A stretch of 64,000 nucleotides of DNA from Hippophae tibetana (lineage: Eukaryota > Streptophyta > Magnoliopsida > Rosales > Elaeagnaceae): contig JAZDXN010000024.1 of NCBI GenBank assembly GCA_037013495.1, positions 806,001 to 870,000 of the forward strand. Direction: 5' to 3'. Both the position numbers and the translations under genes were made by a program. Below are positions 52,170 to 63,900 of this stretch, piece by piece; the first letter of the stretch is position 1, and every line of letters begins with the position of its first letter. The notes under the pieces were generated by a model. That model was not told the DNA's origin, searched no databases, and was given only the letters and a program-made list of their open reading frames with translations.

Positions 52170-54170
52170 TTCTTAACTTATTTATAAGTTATTCTTAAAG
52201 TGTTGGAATTTTCCGTATTGAATTTAACTTTATTTTTACCTGTCTCTCTCAAAATCTAGGTTCCAAACGAATTCGAAGAGTAAGAAGCAAGTAAAGATGT
52301 TGAGAAATACTGTGCCCATAAACCATAGAAATATTTCGGGTTACATAATAATATGTTTGCAAATAATTTGTGCACCAAACTCTAGTCATTACCTTTTCCC
52401 ATTTGGTAGGATGGTAACCAAATTCGGTTGAATTAGGCTCGGAAGCAAGACTTTTAAAGGAAGGAAATTAGTGAGAAAACATGAGTATGAATAAAAAAAT
52501 GGAAAAGAAAACTTAAACATCTTTTTTTGTCTTTTTTGAAAAGGTAGGCAAAGGAAATAAATACTCTAAATTGTAATTCCTTATAACTATGATATATTTA
52601 AATGGAAATTATTATATCTTAAAAAGCGAAACAATCAACATTTAGAAATTTTGTTTATTAATATTTATATAAGAGATAAATAGTTATCATTTTTAATTAT
52701 TTTATGAATTCAATATTCTTACCTTATTTATAAGTTGTTCTTGTAGTGTTGGAATTTTCAGTATTGAATTTAACTTTATTTTTACCTATCTCTCCCAGAA
52801 TCTAGGTTCCAAACGAATTCGAAGAGTAAGAAGCAAGTAAGGATGTTGAGAAATATTGTGAACATAAACCATAGAAATATTTCGGGATAGGTAATAATAT
52901 ATTTACAAATAATTTATGCACCAAACTCTTGTCATTACCTTTTCACATTTGGTAGGTTGGTAACCAAATTCGGTTGAATTTGGCTCGGATGCAAGACTTT
53001 GAAAGGATAGAAAATAGTGAGAAAACATGAGTATGAATAAATAAATGGAAAAAAAAAACTTAAACATTTTTTTGTCTTTTTTGAAAAGGTAGGCAAGGAA
53101 AATAAATACTCTAAATTGTAATTCCTTATAATATGATATATTTAAATGGAAATTATTATATCTTAAAAAGCGAAACAATCAACATTTAGAAATTTTGTTT
53201 ATTAATATTTATATAAGAGATAAATAGTTATCATTTTTAATTATTTTATGAATTCAATATTCTTACCTTATTTATAAGTTGTTCTTGTAGTGTTGGAATT
53301 TTCCGTATTGAATTTAACTTTATTTTTACCTATCTCTCCCAGAATCTAGGTTCTAAACGAATTCGAAGAGTAAGGAGCTAGTAAAGATGTTGAGAAATAT
53401 TGTGCCCATAAACCTTAGAAATATTTCGGGCTAGGTAATAAAATGTTTACAAATAATTTATGCAACAAACTCTAGTCATTACCTTTTCCCATTTGGTTGG
53501 TTGGTAGCCAAATTCGGTTGAATTAGGCTCGGAAGGAAGACTTTCAAAGGAAAGAAAATAGTGAGAAAACATGAGTATGAATAAATAAATGGAAAAAAAA
53601 CTTAAACTTTTTTTTTTGTCTTTTTTGCAAAGTTAGGCAAGGGAAATAAATACTCTAAATTGGAATTCCTTATAACTATGATATATTTAAATGGAAATAA
53701 TTATATCTTAAAATGCGAAATAATCAACATTTAGAAAATTTGCTTATTAATTTTTATATAAGAGATAATTACTTATCATTTTTAATTATTTTATGAATTC
53801 AATATTCTTAACTTATTTATAAGTTATTCTTAAAGTGTTGGAATTTTCCGTATTGAATTTAACTTTATTTTTACCTGTCTCTCTCAAAATCTAGGTTCCA
53901 AACGAATTCGAAGAGTAAGAAGCAAGTAAAGATGTTGAGAAATACTGTGCCCATAAACCATAGAAATATTTCGGGTTACATAATAATATGTTTACAAATA
54001 ATTTATGCACCAAACACTAGTCATTACCTTTTCCCATTTGGTAGGATGGTAACCAAATTCGGTTGAATTGGGCTCGGAAGCAAGACTTTGAAAGGAAAGA
54101 AAATAGTGAGAAAACATGAGTATGAATAAATAAATGGAAAAAAAACTTAAACTTTTTTTTTGTCTTTTTT
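52170..54170. repeat. Block I, copy 2
   Basis: This is the second copy of 49990-51990 and near-identical to it by eye over 2 kb. The single unit between the two copies (about 51990-52170 plus the copy 1 end) carries private changes 'taaatcgtaattcc' (52021), 'ttttgtatattaa' (52105) and 'aagaggtaaatac' (52126). The 4-unit and 5-unit offsets found in this small region show stepwise amplification with changing register. Confidence 0.85.
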
Positions 54171-54338
54171 GAAAAGGTAGGCAAGGAAAATAAATACTCT
54201 AAATTGTAATTCCTTATAACTATGATATATTTAAATGGAAATTATTATATCTTAAAATGCGAAACAATCAACATTTAGAAATTTTGTTTATTAATATTTA
54301 TATAAGAAATAAATACTTATCTTTTTTAATTATTTTAT

Positions 54339-54861
54339 GAATTCAATATTCTTAACTTATTTATAAGTTATTCTTGTAGTGTTGGAATTTTCCGTATTGA
54401 ATTTAACTTTATTTTTACTTATCTCTCCCAGAATCTAGGTTCCAAACGAATTCGAAGAGTAAGAAGCAAATAAGGATGTTGAGAAATATTGTGCCCATAA
54501 ACCATAGAAATATTTACAAATAATTTATGCACCAAACTCATATCATTACCTTTTCCCGTTTGGTAGGTTGGTAACCAAATTCGGTTGAATTGGGCTCGGA
54601 AGCATGACTTTCAAAGGAAAGAAAATAGTGAGAAAACATGAGTATGAATAAATAAATGGAAAAAAAACTTAAACATTTTTTTTGTCTTTTAAGCAAAGGT
54701 AGGCAAGGGAAATAAATACTCTAAATTGTAATTCCTTATAACTTTGATATATTTAAATGGAAATTTTTATATCTTAAAATTCGAAACATTCAACATTTAG
54801 AAATTTTGCTTTTTAATTTTTATATAAGAGATAAATACTTATCATTTTTAATTATTTTATG
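54339..54861. repeat. Shortened unit, 22-bp deletion (copy 1)
   Basis: The anchor spacing is 522 bp. At about 54507 the sequence runs 'tagaaatatttacaaataat', skipping the usual 22 bp from 'cgggatagg' to the next 'atattt'. The deletion ends are two copies of 'atattt'. Further marks are 'ataagaaataaatac' near 54303, 'cttttttaatt' near 54321, 'actcatatcattacc' near 54536 and 'gtcttttaagcaaagg' near 54684. Confidence 0.85.
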
Positions 54862-55409
54862 AATTCAATATTCTTAACTTATTTATAAGTTATTCTTGTA
54901 GTGTTGGCATTTTCCGTATTGAATTTAACTTTATTTTTACCTATCTCTCCCAGAATCTAGGTTCCAAACGAATTCGAAGAGTAAAAAGCAAGTAAGGATG
55001 TTGAGAAATATTGTGCCCATAAACAATAGAAATATTTGGGGATAGGTAATAATATATTTACAAATAATTTATGCACCAAACTCTTGTCATTGCCTTTTCC
55101 CGTTTGGTAGGTTGGTAACCAAATTCGGTTGAATTGGGCTCGGAAGCAAGACTTTGAAAGGAAAGAAAATAGTGAGAAAACATGAGTATGAATAAATAAA
55201 TGGAAAAAAAAACTTAAACATTTTTTTGTCTTTTTTGAAAAGGTAGGCAAGGAAAATAAATACTCTAAATTGTAATTCTTTATAACTATGATATATTTAA
55301 ATGGAAATTATTATATCTTAAAATGCGAAACAATCAACATTTAGAAATTTTGCTTATTAATTTTTATATAAGAGATAAATACTTATCATTTTTAATTATT
55401 TTTTGAATT

Positions 55410-57630
55410 CAATATTCTTAACTTATTTATAAGTTATTCTTGTAGTGTTGGAATTTTCCGTATTGAATTTAACTTTATTTTTACCTATCTCTCCCAGAAT
55501 CTAGGTTTCAAACTAATTGGAATAGTAAGAATCAAGTAAAGATGTTGAGAAATACTGTGCCCATAAACCATAGAAATATTTGGGGTTACATAATAATATG
55601 TTTACACAGAATTTATACACCAAACTCTAGTCCTTACCTTTTTCCCATTTAGTAGGATGGTAACCAAATTCGGTTGAATTGGGCTCGGAAGCAAGACTTT
55701 CAAAGGAAAGAAAATAGTGAGAAAACATGAGTATGAATAAATAAATGGAAAAAAAACTTAAACATTTTTTTTGTCTTTTTTGCAAAGGTAGGCAAGGGCA
55801 ATAAATACTCTAAATTGTAATTCCTTATAACTTTGATATATTTAAATGGAAAGTTTTATATCTTAAAATTCGAAACATTCAACATTTAGAAATTTTGCTT
55901 TTTAATTTTTATATAAGAGATAAATAATTATAATTTTTAATTATTTTATGAATTCAATATTCTTAACTTATTTATAAGTTATTCTTGTAGTGTTGGAATT
56001 TTCCGTATTGAATTTAAATTTATTTTTACCTATCTCTCTCAGAATCTAGGTTCCAAACGAATTCGAAGAGTAAGAAGCAAGTAAGGATGTTGAGAAATAT
56101 TGTGAACATAAACCATAGAAATATTTCGGGATAGGTAATAATATATTTACAAATAATTTATGCACCAAACTCTTGTCATTACCTTTTCACATTTGGTAGG
56201 TTGGTAACCAAATTCGGTTGAATTGGGCTCGGAAGCAAGTCTTTGAAATGAAAGAAAATAGTGAGAAAACATAAGTATGAATAAATAAATGGAAAAAAAA
56301 ACTTAAACATTTTTTTTGTCTTTTTTGCAAAGTTAGGCAAGGGAAATGAATACTCTAAATTGTAATTCCTTATAACTATGATATATTTAAATGGAAATTA
56401 TTATATCTTAAAATGCGAAACAATCGACATTTAGAAATTTTGCTTATTAATTTTGATATAAGAGATAAATACTTATCATTTTTAATTATTTTATGAATTC
56501 AATATTCTTAACTTATTTATAAGTTATTCTTGTAGTGTTGGAATTTTCCGTATTGAATATAACTTTATTTTTTCCTATCTCTCCCAGAATCTAGGTTCCA
56601 AACGAATTGGAAGAGTAAGAAGCAAGTAAGGATGTTGAGAAATATTGTGAACATAAACCATAGAAATATTTCGGGATAGGTAATAATATATTTACAAATA
56701 ATTTATGCACCAAACTCTTGTCATTACCTTTTCACATTTGGTAGGTTGGTAACCAAATTCGGTTGAATTGGGCTCGGAAGCAAGACTTTGAAAGGAAAGA
56801 AAATAGTGAGAAAACATGAGTATGAATAAATAAATGGAAAAAAAAACTTAAACATTTTTTTGTCTTTTTTGAAAAGGTAGGCAAGGAAAATAAATACTCT
56901 AAATTGTAATTCCTTATAACTATGATATATTTAAATGGAAATTATTATATCTTAAAATGCGAAACAATCAACATTTAGAAATTTTGTTTATTAATATTTA
57001 TATAAGAGATAAATAGTTTTCATTTTTAATTATTTTATGAATTCAATATTCTTAACTTATTTATAAGTTATTCTTGTAGTGTTGGAATTTTCCGTATTGA
57101 ATTTAACTTTATTTTTACCTATCTCTCCCAGAATCTAGGTTTCAAACTAATTGGAAGAGTAAGAATCAAGTAAAGATGTTGAGAAATATTGTGCCCATAA
57201 ACCATAGAAATATTTGGGGTTACATAATAATATGTTTACAAATAATTTATACACCAAACTCTAGTCATTACCTTTTTCCCATTTAGTAGGATGGTAACCA
57301 AATTCGGTTGAATTGGGCTCGCAAGCAAGACTTTCAAAGGAAAGAAAATAGTGAGAAAACATGAGTATGAATAAATAAATGAAAAAAAAACTTAAACATT
57401 TTTTTTGTCTTTTTTGCAAAGGTAGGCAAGGGAAATAAATACTCTAAATTGTAATTCCTTATAACTTTGATATATTTAAATGGAAATTTTTATATCTTAA
57501 AATTCGAAACATTCAACATTTAGAAATTTTGCTTTTTAATTTTTATATAAGAGATAAATACTTATCATTTTTTATTATTTTATGAATTCAATATTCTTAA
57601 CTTATTTATAAGTTATTCTTGTAGTGTTGG
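55410..57630. repeat. Block H, copy 2
   Basis: This is the second copy of 45080-47300, with the same variants in the same order. Private changes include 'tttacacagaatttatac' near 55601, 'agtccttacc' near 55630, 'aataattataattttt' near 55924, 'gaatatatataac'-like change 'gaatataac' near 56555 and 'gctcgcaagc' near 57319. It lies between units of the 54-55 kb and 57.6-59 kb groups, so the larger 45-60 kb region is a patchwork of moved blocks. Confidence 0.7.
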
Positions 57631-59215
57631 AATTTTCCGTATTGAATTTAACTTTATTTTTACCTATCTCTCCCAGAATCTAGGTTCCAAACGAATTCGA
57701 AGAGTAAGAAGCAAGTAAGGATGTTGAGAAATATTGTGAACATAAACCATAGAAATATTTCGGGATAGGTAATAATATATTTACAAATAATTTATGCACC
57801 AAACTCTTGTCATTACCTTTTCACATTTGGTAGGTTGGTAACCAAATTCGGTTGAATTGGGCTCGGAAGCAAGTCTTTGAAATGAAAGAAAATAGTGAGA
57901 AAACATGAGTATGAATAAATAAATGGAAAAAAAAACTTAAACATTTTTTTGTCTTTTTTGAAAAGGTAGGCAAGGAAAATAAATACTCTAAATTGTAATT
58001 CCTTATAACTATGATATATTTAAATGGAAATTATTATATCTTAAAATGCGAAACAATCAACATTTAGAAATTTTGTTTATTAATATTTATATAAGAGATA
58101 AATTGTTATCATTTTTAATTATTTTATGAATTCAATATTCTTAACTTATTTATAAGTTATTCTTGTAGTGTTGGAATTTTCCGTATTGAATTTAACTTTA
58201 TTTTTACCTATCTCTCCCAGAATCTAGGTTTCAAACTAATTGGAAGAGTAAGAATCAAGTAAAGATGTTGAGAAATACTGTGCCCATAAACCATAGAAAT
58301 ATTTCGGGTTACATAATAATATGTTTACAAATAATTTATGCACCAAACACTAGTCATTACCTTTTCCCATTTGGTAGGATGGTAACCAAAATCGGTTGAA
58401 TTGGGCTCGGAAGCAAGACTTTGAAAGGAAAGAAAATAGTGAGAAAACATGAGTATGAATAAATAAATGGAAAAAAAAACTTAAACATTTTTTTGTGTTT
58501 TTTGAAAAGGTAGGCAAGGAAAATAAATACTCTAAATTGTAATTCCTTATAACTATGATATATTTAAATGGAAATTATTATATATTAAAATGCGAAACAA
58601 TCAACATTTAGAAATTTTGTTTATTAATATTTATATAAGAGATAAATACTTATCTTTTTTAATTATTTTATGAATTCAATGTTCTTAACTTATTTATAAT
58701 TATTCTTGTAGTGTTGGAATTTTCCGTATTGAATTTAACTTTATTTTTACTTATCTCTCCCAGAATCTAGGTTCCAAACGAATTCGAAGAGTAAGAAGCA
58801 AATAAGGATGTTGAGAAATATTGTGCCCATAAACCATAGAAATATTTCGGGTTACATAATAATATGTTTACAAATAATTTATGCACCAAACACTAGTCAT
58901 TACCTTTTCCCATTTGGTAGGATGGTAACCAAATTCGGTTGAATTGGGCTCGGAAGCAAGACTTTGAAAGGAAAGAAAATAGTGAGAAAACATGAGTATG
59001 AATAAATAAATGGAAAAAAAAACTTAAACATTTTTTTGTGTTTTTTGAAAAGGTAGGCAAGGAAAATAAATACTCTAAATTGTAATTCCTTATAACTATG
59101 ATATATTTAAATGGAAATTATTATATCTTAAAATGCGAAACAATCAACATTTAGAAATTTTGTTTATTAATATTTATATAAGAGATAAATACTTATCTTT
59201 TTTAATTATTTTATG
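57630..59215. repeat. Mosaic satellite units before the second short unit
   Basis: This stretch holds about three units mixing several marks: 'aattgttatc' near 58103, 'tttcaaactaattggaag' near 58229, 'cgggttacataataatatg' near 58304 and 58848, 'caccaaacactag' near 58341 and 58885, 'tttttgtgttttttg' near 58491 and 59034, and 'caatgttcttaac' near 58677 and 59220. Two consecutive units (about 58340-58880 and 58884-59420) are near-identical for most of their length, another local one-unit duplication. At about 58695 one has lost two bases of the dyad ('ttataattattc'). Confidence 0.75.
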
Positions 59216-59737
59216 AATTCAATGTTCTTAACTTATTTATAAGTTATTCTTGTAGTGTTGGAATTTTCCGTATTGAATTTAACTTTATTTTTACTTATCT
59301 CTCCCAGAATCTAGGTTCCAAACGAATTCGAAGAGTAAGAAGCAAATAAGGATGTTGAGAAATATTGTGCCCATAAACCATAGAAATATTTACAAATAAT
59401 TTATGCACCAAACTCATATCATTACCTTTTCCCGTTTGGTAGGTTGGTAACCAAATTCGGTTGAATTGGGCTCGGAAGCATGACTTTCAAAGGAAAGAAA
59501 ATAGTGAGAAAACATGAGTATGAATAAATAAATTGAAAAAAAACTTAAACATTTTTTTTGTCTTTTAAGCAAAGGTAGGCAAGGGAAATAAATACTCTAA
59601 ATTGTAATTCCTTATAACTTTGATATATTTAAATGGAAATTATTATATCTTAAAATGCGAAACAATCGACATTTAGAAATTTTGCTTATTAATTTTGATA
59701 TAAGAGATAAATACTTATCATTTTTAATTATTTTATG
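59215..59737. repeat. Shortened unit, 22-bp deletion (copy 2)
   Basis: The same 22-bp deletion and the same 'actcatatcattacc' and 'gtcttttaagcaaagg' marks as the unit at 54339 recur here, with 522-bp spacing. It differs in having 'gaattcaatgttc' at its start, like the preceding full-length unit at 58672, so it combines two lineages. It joins block H copy 3 at about 59640. Confidence 0.85.
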
Positions 59738-60950
59738 AATTCAATATTCTTAACTTATTTATAAGTTATTCTTGTAGTGTTGGAATTTTCCGTATTGAAT
59801 TTAACTTTATTTTTTCCTATCTCTCCCAGAATCTAGGTTCCAAACGAATTGGAAGAGTAAGAAGCAAGTAAGGATGTTGAGAAATATTGTGAACATAAAC
59901 CATAGAAATATTTCGGGATAGGTAATAATATATTTACAAATAATTTATGCACCAAACTCTTGTCATTACCTTTTCACATTTGGTAGGTTGGTAACCAAAT
60001 TCGGTTGAATTGGGCTCGGAAGCAAGTCTTTGAAATGAAAGAAAATAGTGAGAAAACATGAGTATGAATAAATAAATGGAAAAAAAAACTTAAACATTTT
60101 TTTGTCTTTTTTGAAAAGGTAGGCAAGGAAAATAAATACTCTAAATTGTAATTCCTTATAACTATGATATATTTAAATGGAAATTATTATATCTTAAAAT
60201 GCGAAACAATCAACATTTAGAAATTTTGTTTATTAATATTTATATAAGAGATAAATAGTTATCATTTTTAATTATTTTATGAATTCAATATTCTTAACTT
60301 ATTTATAAGTTATTCTTGTAGTGTTGGAATTTTCCGTATTGAATTTAACTTTATTTTTACCTATCTCTCCCAGAATCTAGGTTTCAAACTAATTGGAAGA
60401 GTAAGAATCAAGTAAAGATGTTGAGAAATATTGTGCCCATAAACCATAGAAATATTTGGGGTTACATAATAATATGTTTACAAATAATTTATACACCAAA
60501 CTCTAGTCATTACCTTTTTCCCATTTAGTAGGATGGTAACCAAATTCGGTTGAATTGGGCTCGGAAGCAAGACTTTCAAAGGAAAGAAAATAGTGAGAAA
60601 ACATGAGTATGAATAAATAAATGGAAAAAAAACTTAAACATTTTTTTTGTCTTTTTTGCAAAGGTAGGCAAGGGAAATAAATACTCTAAATTGTAATTCC
60701 TTATAACTTTGATATATTTAAATGGAAATTTTTATATCTTAAAATTCGAAACATTCAACATTTAGAAATTTTGCTTTTTAATTTTTATATAAGAGATAAA
60801 TACTTATCATTTTTAATTATTTTATGAATTCAATATTCTTAACTTATTTATAAGTTATTCTTGTAGTGTTGGCATTTTCCGTATTGAATTTAACTTTATT
60901 TTTACCTATCTCTCCCAGAATCTAGGTTCCAAACGAATTCGAAGAGTAAG
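59650..60950. repeat. Block H, partial copy 3
   Basis: This stretch follows about 46080-47370 and 56410-57700 with the same 'tttgatataag', 'ttttttcctatctc', 'ggggttacataataatatg' and 'ggaaatttttatatc' order. It also has 'agtctttgaaatgaaag' near 60025, followed by 'aacatgag' as at 57867 rather than 'aacataag' as at 45920 and 56240. It is therefore a mosaic of the two other lineages. Confidence 0.65.
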
Positions 60951-63900
60951 AAGCAAGTAAGGATGTTGAGAAATATTGTGAACATAAACCATAGAAATAT
61001 TTCGGGATAGGTAATAATATGTTTACAAATAATTTATGCACCAAACTCTTGTCATTACCTTTTCACATTTGGTAGGTTGGTAACCAAATTCGGTTGAATT
61101 GGGCTCGGAAGCAAGACTTTGAAAGGAAAGAAAATAGTGAGAAAACATGAGTATGAATTAATAAATGGAAAAAAAAACTTAAACATTTTTTTGTCTTTTT
61201 GGAAAAGGTAGGCAAGGAAAATAAATACTCTAAATTGTAATTCCTTATAACTATGATATATTTAAATGGAAATTATTATATCTTAAAATGCGAAACAATC
61301 AACATTTAGAAATTTTGTTTATTAATATTTATATAAGAGATAAATAGTTATCATTTTTAATTATTTTATGAATTCAATATTCTTAACTTATTTATAAGTT
61401 ATTCTTGTAGTGTTGGAATTTTCTGTATTGAATTTAACTTTATTTTTACCTATCTCTCCCAGAATCTAGGTTCCAAACGAATTCGAAGTGTAAGAAGCAA
61501 GTAAGGATGTTGAGAAATATTGTGCCCATAAACCATAGAAATATTTCGGGATAGGTAATAATATATTTACAAATAATTTATCCACCAAACTCTTGTCATT
61601 GCCTTTTCCCGTTTGTTAGGTTGGTAACCAAATTCGGTTGAATTGGGTTCAGAAGCAAGACTTTGAAAGGAAAGAAAATAGTGAGAAAACATGAGTATGA
61701 ATAAATAAATGGAAAAAAACCTTAAACATTTTTTTTGTCTTTTTTGCAAAGTTGGGCAAGGAAAATAAATACTCTAAATTGTAATTCCTTATAACTATGA
61801 TATATTTAAATGGAAATTATTATATCTTAAAATGCGAAACAATCAACATTTAGAAATTTTGTTTATTAATATTTATATAAGAGATAAATAGTTTTCATTT
61901 TTAATTATTTTATGAATTCAATATTCTTAACTTATTTATAAGTTATTCTTGTAGTGTTGGAATTTTCCGTATTGAATTTAACTTTATTTTTACCTATCTC
62001 TCCCAGAATCTAGGTTTCAAACTAATTGGAAGAGTAAGAATCAAGTAAAGATGTTGAGAAATATTGTGCCCATAAACCATAGAAATATTTGGGGTTACAT
62101 AATAATATGTTTACAAATAATTTATACACCAAACTCTAGTCATTACCTTTTTCCCATTTAGTAGGATGGTAACCAAATTCGGTTGAATTGGGCTCGGAAG
62201 CAAGACTTTCAAAGGAAAGAAAATAGTGAGAAAACATGAGTATGAATAAATAAATGGAAAAAAAACTTAAACATTTTTTTTGTCTTTTTTGCAAAGGTAG
62301 GCAAGGGAAATAAATACTCTAAATTGTAATTCCTTATAACTTTGATATATTTAAATGGAAATTTTTATATCTTAAAATTCGAAACATTCAACATTTAGAA
62401 ATTTTGCTTTTTAATTTTTATATAAGAGATAAATACTTATCATTTTTAATTATTTTATGAATTCAATATTCTTAACTTATTTATAAGTTATTCTTGTAGT
62501 GTTGGAATTTTCCGTATTGAATTTAACTTTATTTTTACCTATCTCTCCCAGAATCTAGGTTTCAAACTAATTGGAAGAGTAAGAATCAAGTAAAGATGTT
62601 GAGAAATATTGTGCCCATAAACCATAGAAATATTTGGGGTTACATAATAATATGTTTACAAATAATTTATACACCAAACTCTAGTCATTACCTTTTTCCC
62701 ATTTAGTAGGATGGTAACCAAATTCGGTTGAATTGGGCTCGGAAGCAAGACTTTCAAAGGAAAGAAAATAGTGAGAAAACATGAGTATGAATAAATAAAT
62801 GGAAAAAAAACTTAAACATTTTTTTTGTCTTTTTTGCAAAGGTAGGCAAGGGAAATAAATACTCTAAATTGTAATTCCTTATAACTATGATATATTTAAA
62901 TGGAAATTATTATATCTTAAAATGCGAAACAATCGACATTTAGAAATTTTGCTTATTAATTTTGATATAAGAGATAAATACTTATCATTTTTAATTATTT
63001 TATGAATTCAATATTCTTAACTTATTTATAAGTTATTCTTGTAGTGTTGGAATTTTCCGTATTGAATTTAACTTTATTTTTTCCTATCTCTCCCAGAATC
63101 TAGGTTCCAAACGAATTGGAAGAGTAAGAAGCAAGTAAGGATGTTGAGAAATATTGTGAACATAAACCATAGAAATATTTCGGGATAGGTAATAATATAT
63201 TTACAAATAATTTATGCACCAAACTCTTGTCATTACCTTTTCACATTTGGTAGGTTGGTAACCAAATTCAGTTGAATTGGGCTCGGAAGCAAGACTTTGA
63301 AAGGAAAGAAAATAGTGAGAAAACATGAGTATGAATAAATAAATGGAAAAAAAAACTTAAACATTTTTTTGTCTTTTTGGAAAAGGTAGGCAAGGAAAAT
63401 AAATACTCTAAATTGTAATTCCTTATAACTATGATATATTTAAATGGAAATTATTATATCTTAAAATGCGAAACAATCGACATTTAGAAATTTTGCTTAT
63501 TAATTTTGATATAAGAGATAAATACTTATCATTTTTAATTATTTTATGAATTCAATATTCTTAACTTATTTATAAGTTATTCTTGTAGTGTTGGAATTTT
63601 CCGTATTGAATTTAACTTTATTTTTTCCTATCTCTCCCAGAATCTAGGTTCCAAACGAATTGGAAGAGTAAGAAGCAAGTAAGGATGTTGAGAAATATTG
63701 TGAACATAAACCATAGAAATATTTCGGGATAGGTAATAATATATTTACAAATAATTTATGCACCAAACTCTTGTCATTACCTTTTCACATTTGGTAAGTT
63801 GGTAACCAAATTCGGTTGAATTGGGCTCGGAAGCAAGACTTTGAAAGGAAAGAAAATAGTGAGAAAACATGAGTATGAATAAATAAATGGAAAAAAAAAC

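Noticed and set aside
75..61749. About fifty open frames of 60-117 codons on the minus strand, such as 75-428, 663-962, 3336-3689, 30205-30396 and 54957-55250.
   Set aside because: All lie within the satellite unit and repeat with its period. Those I checked mostly open at TTG rather than ATG, the same DNA is read in two overlapping frames in some units (for example 4406-4630 with 4477-4776 and 8833-9096 with 8934-9125), and frames break wherever the A/T runs change length. None resembles a protein family I know.
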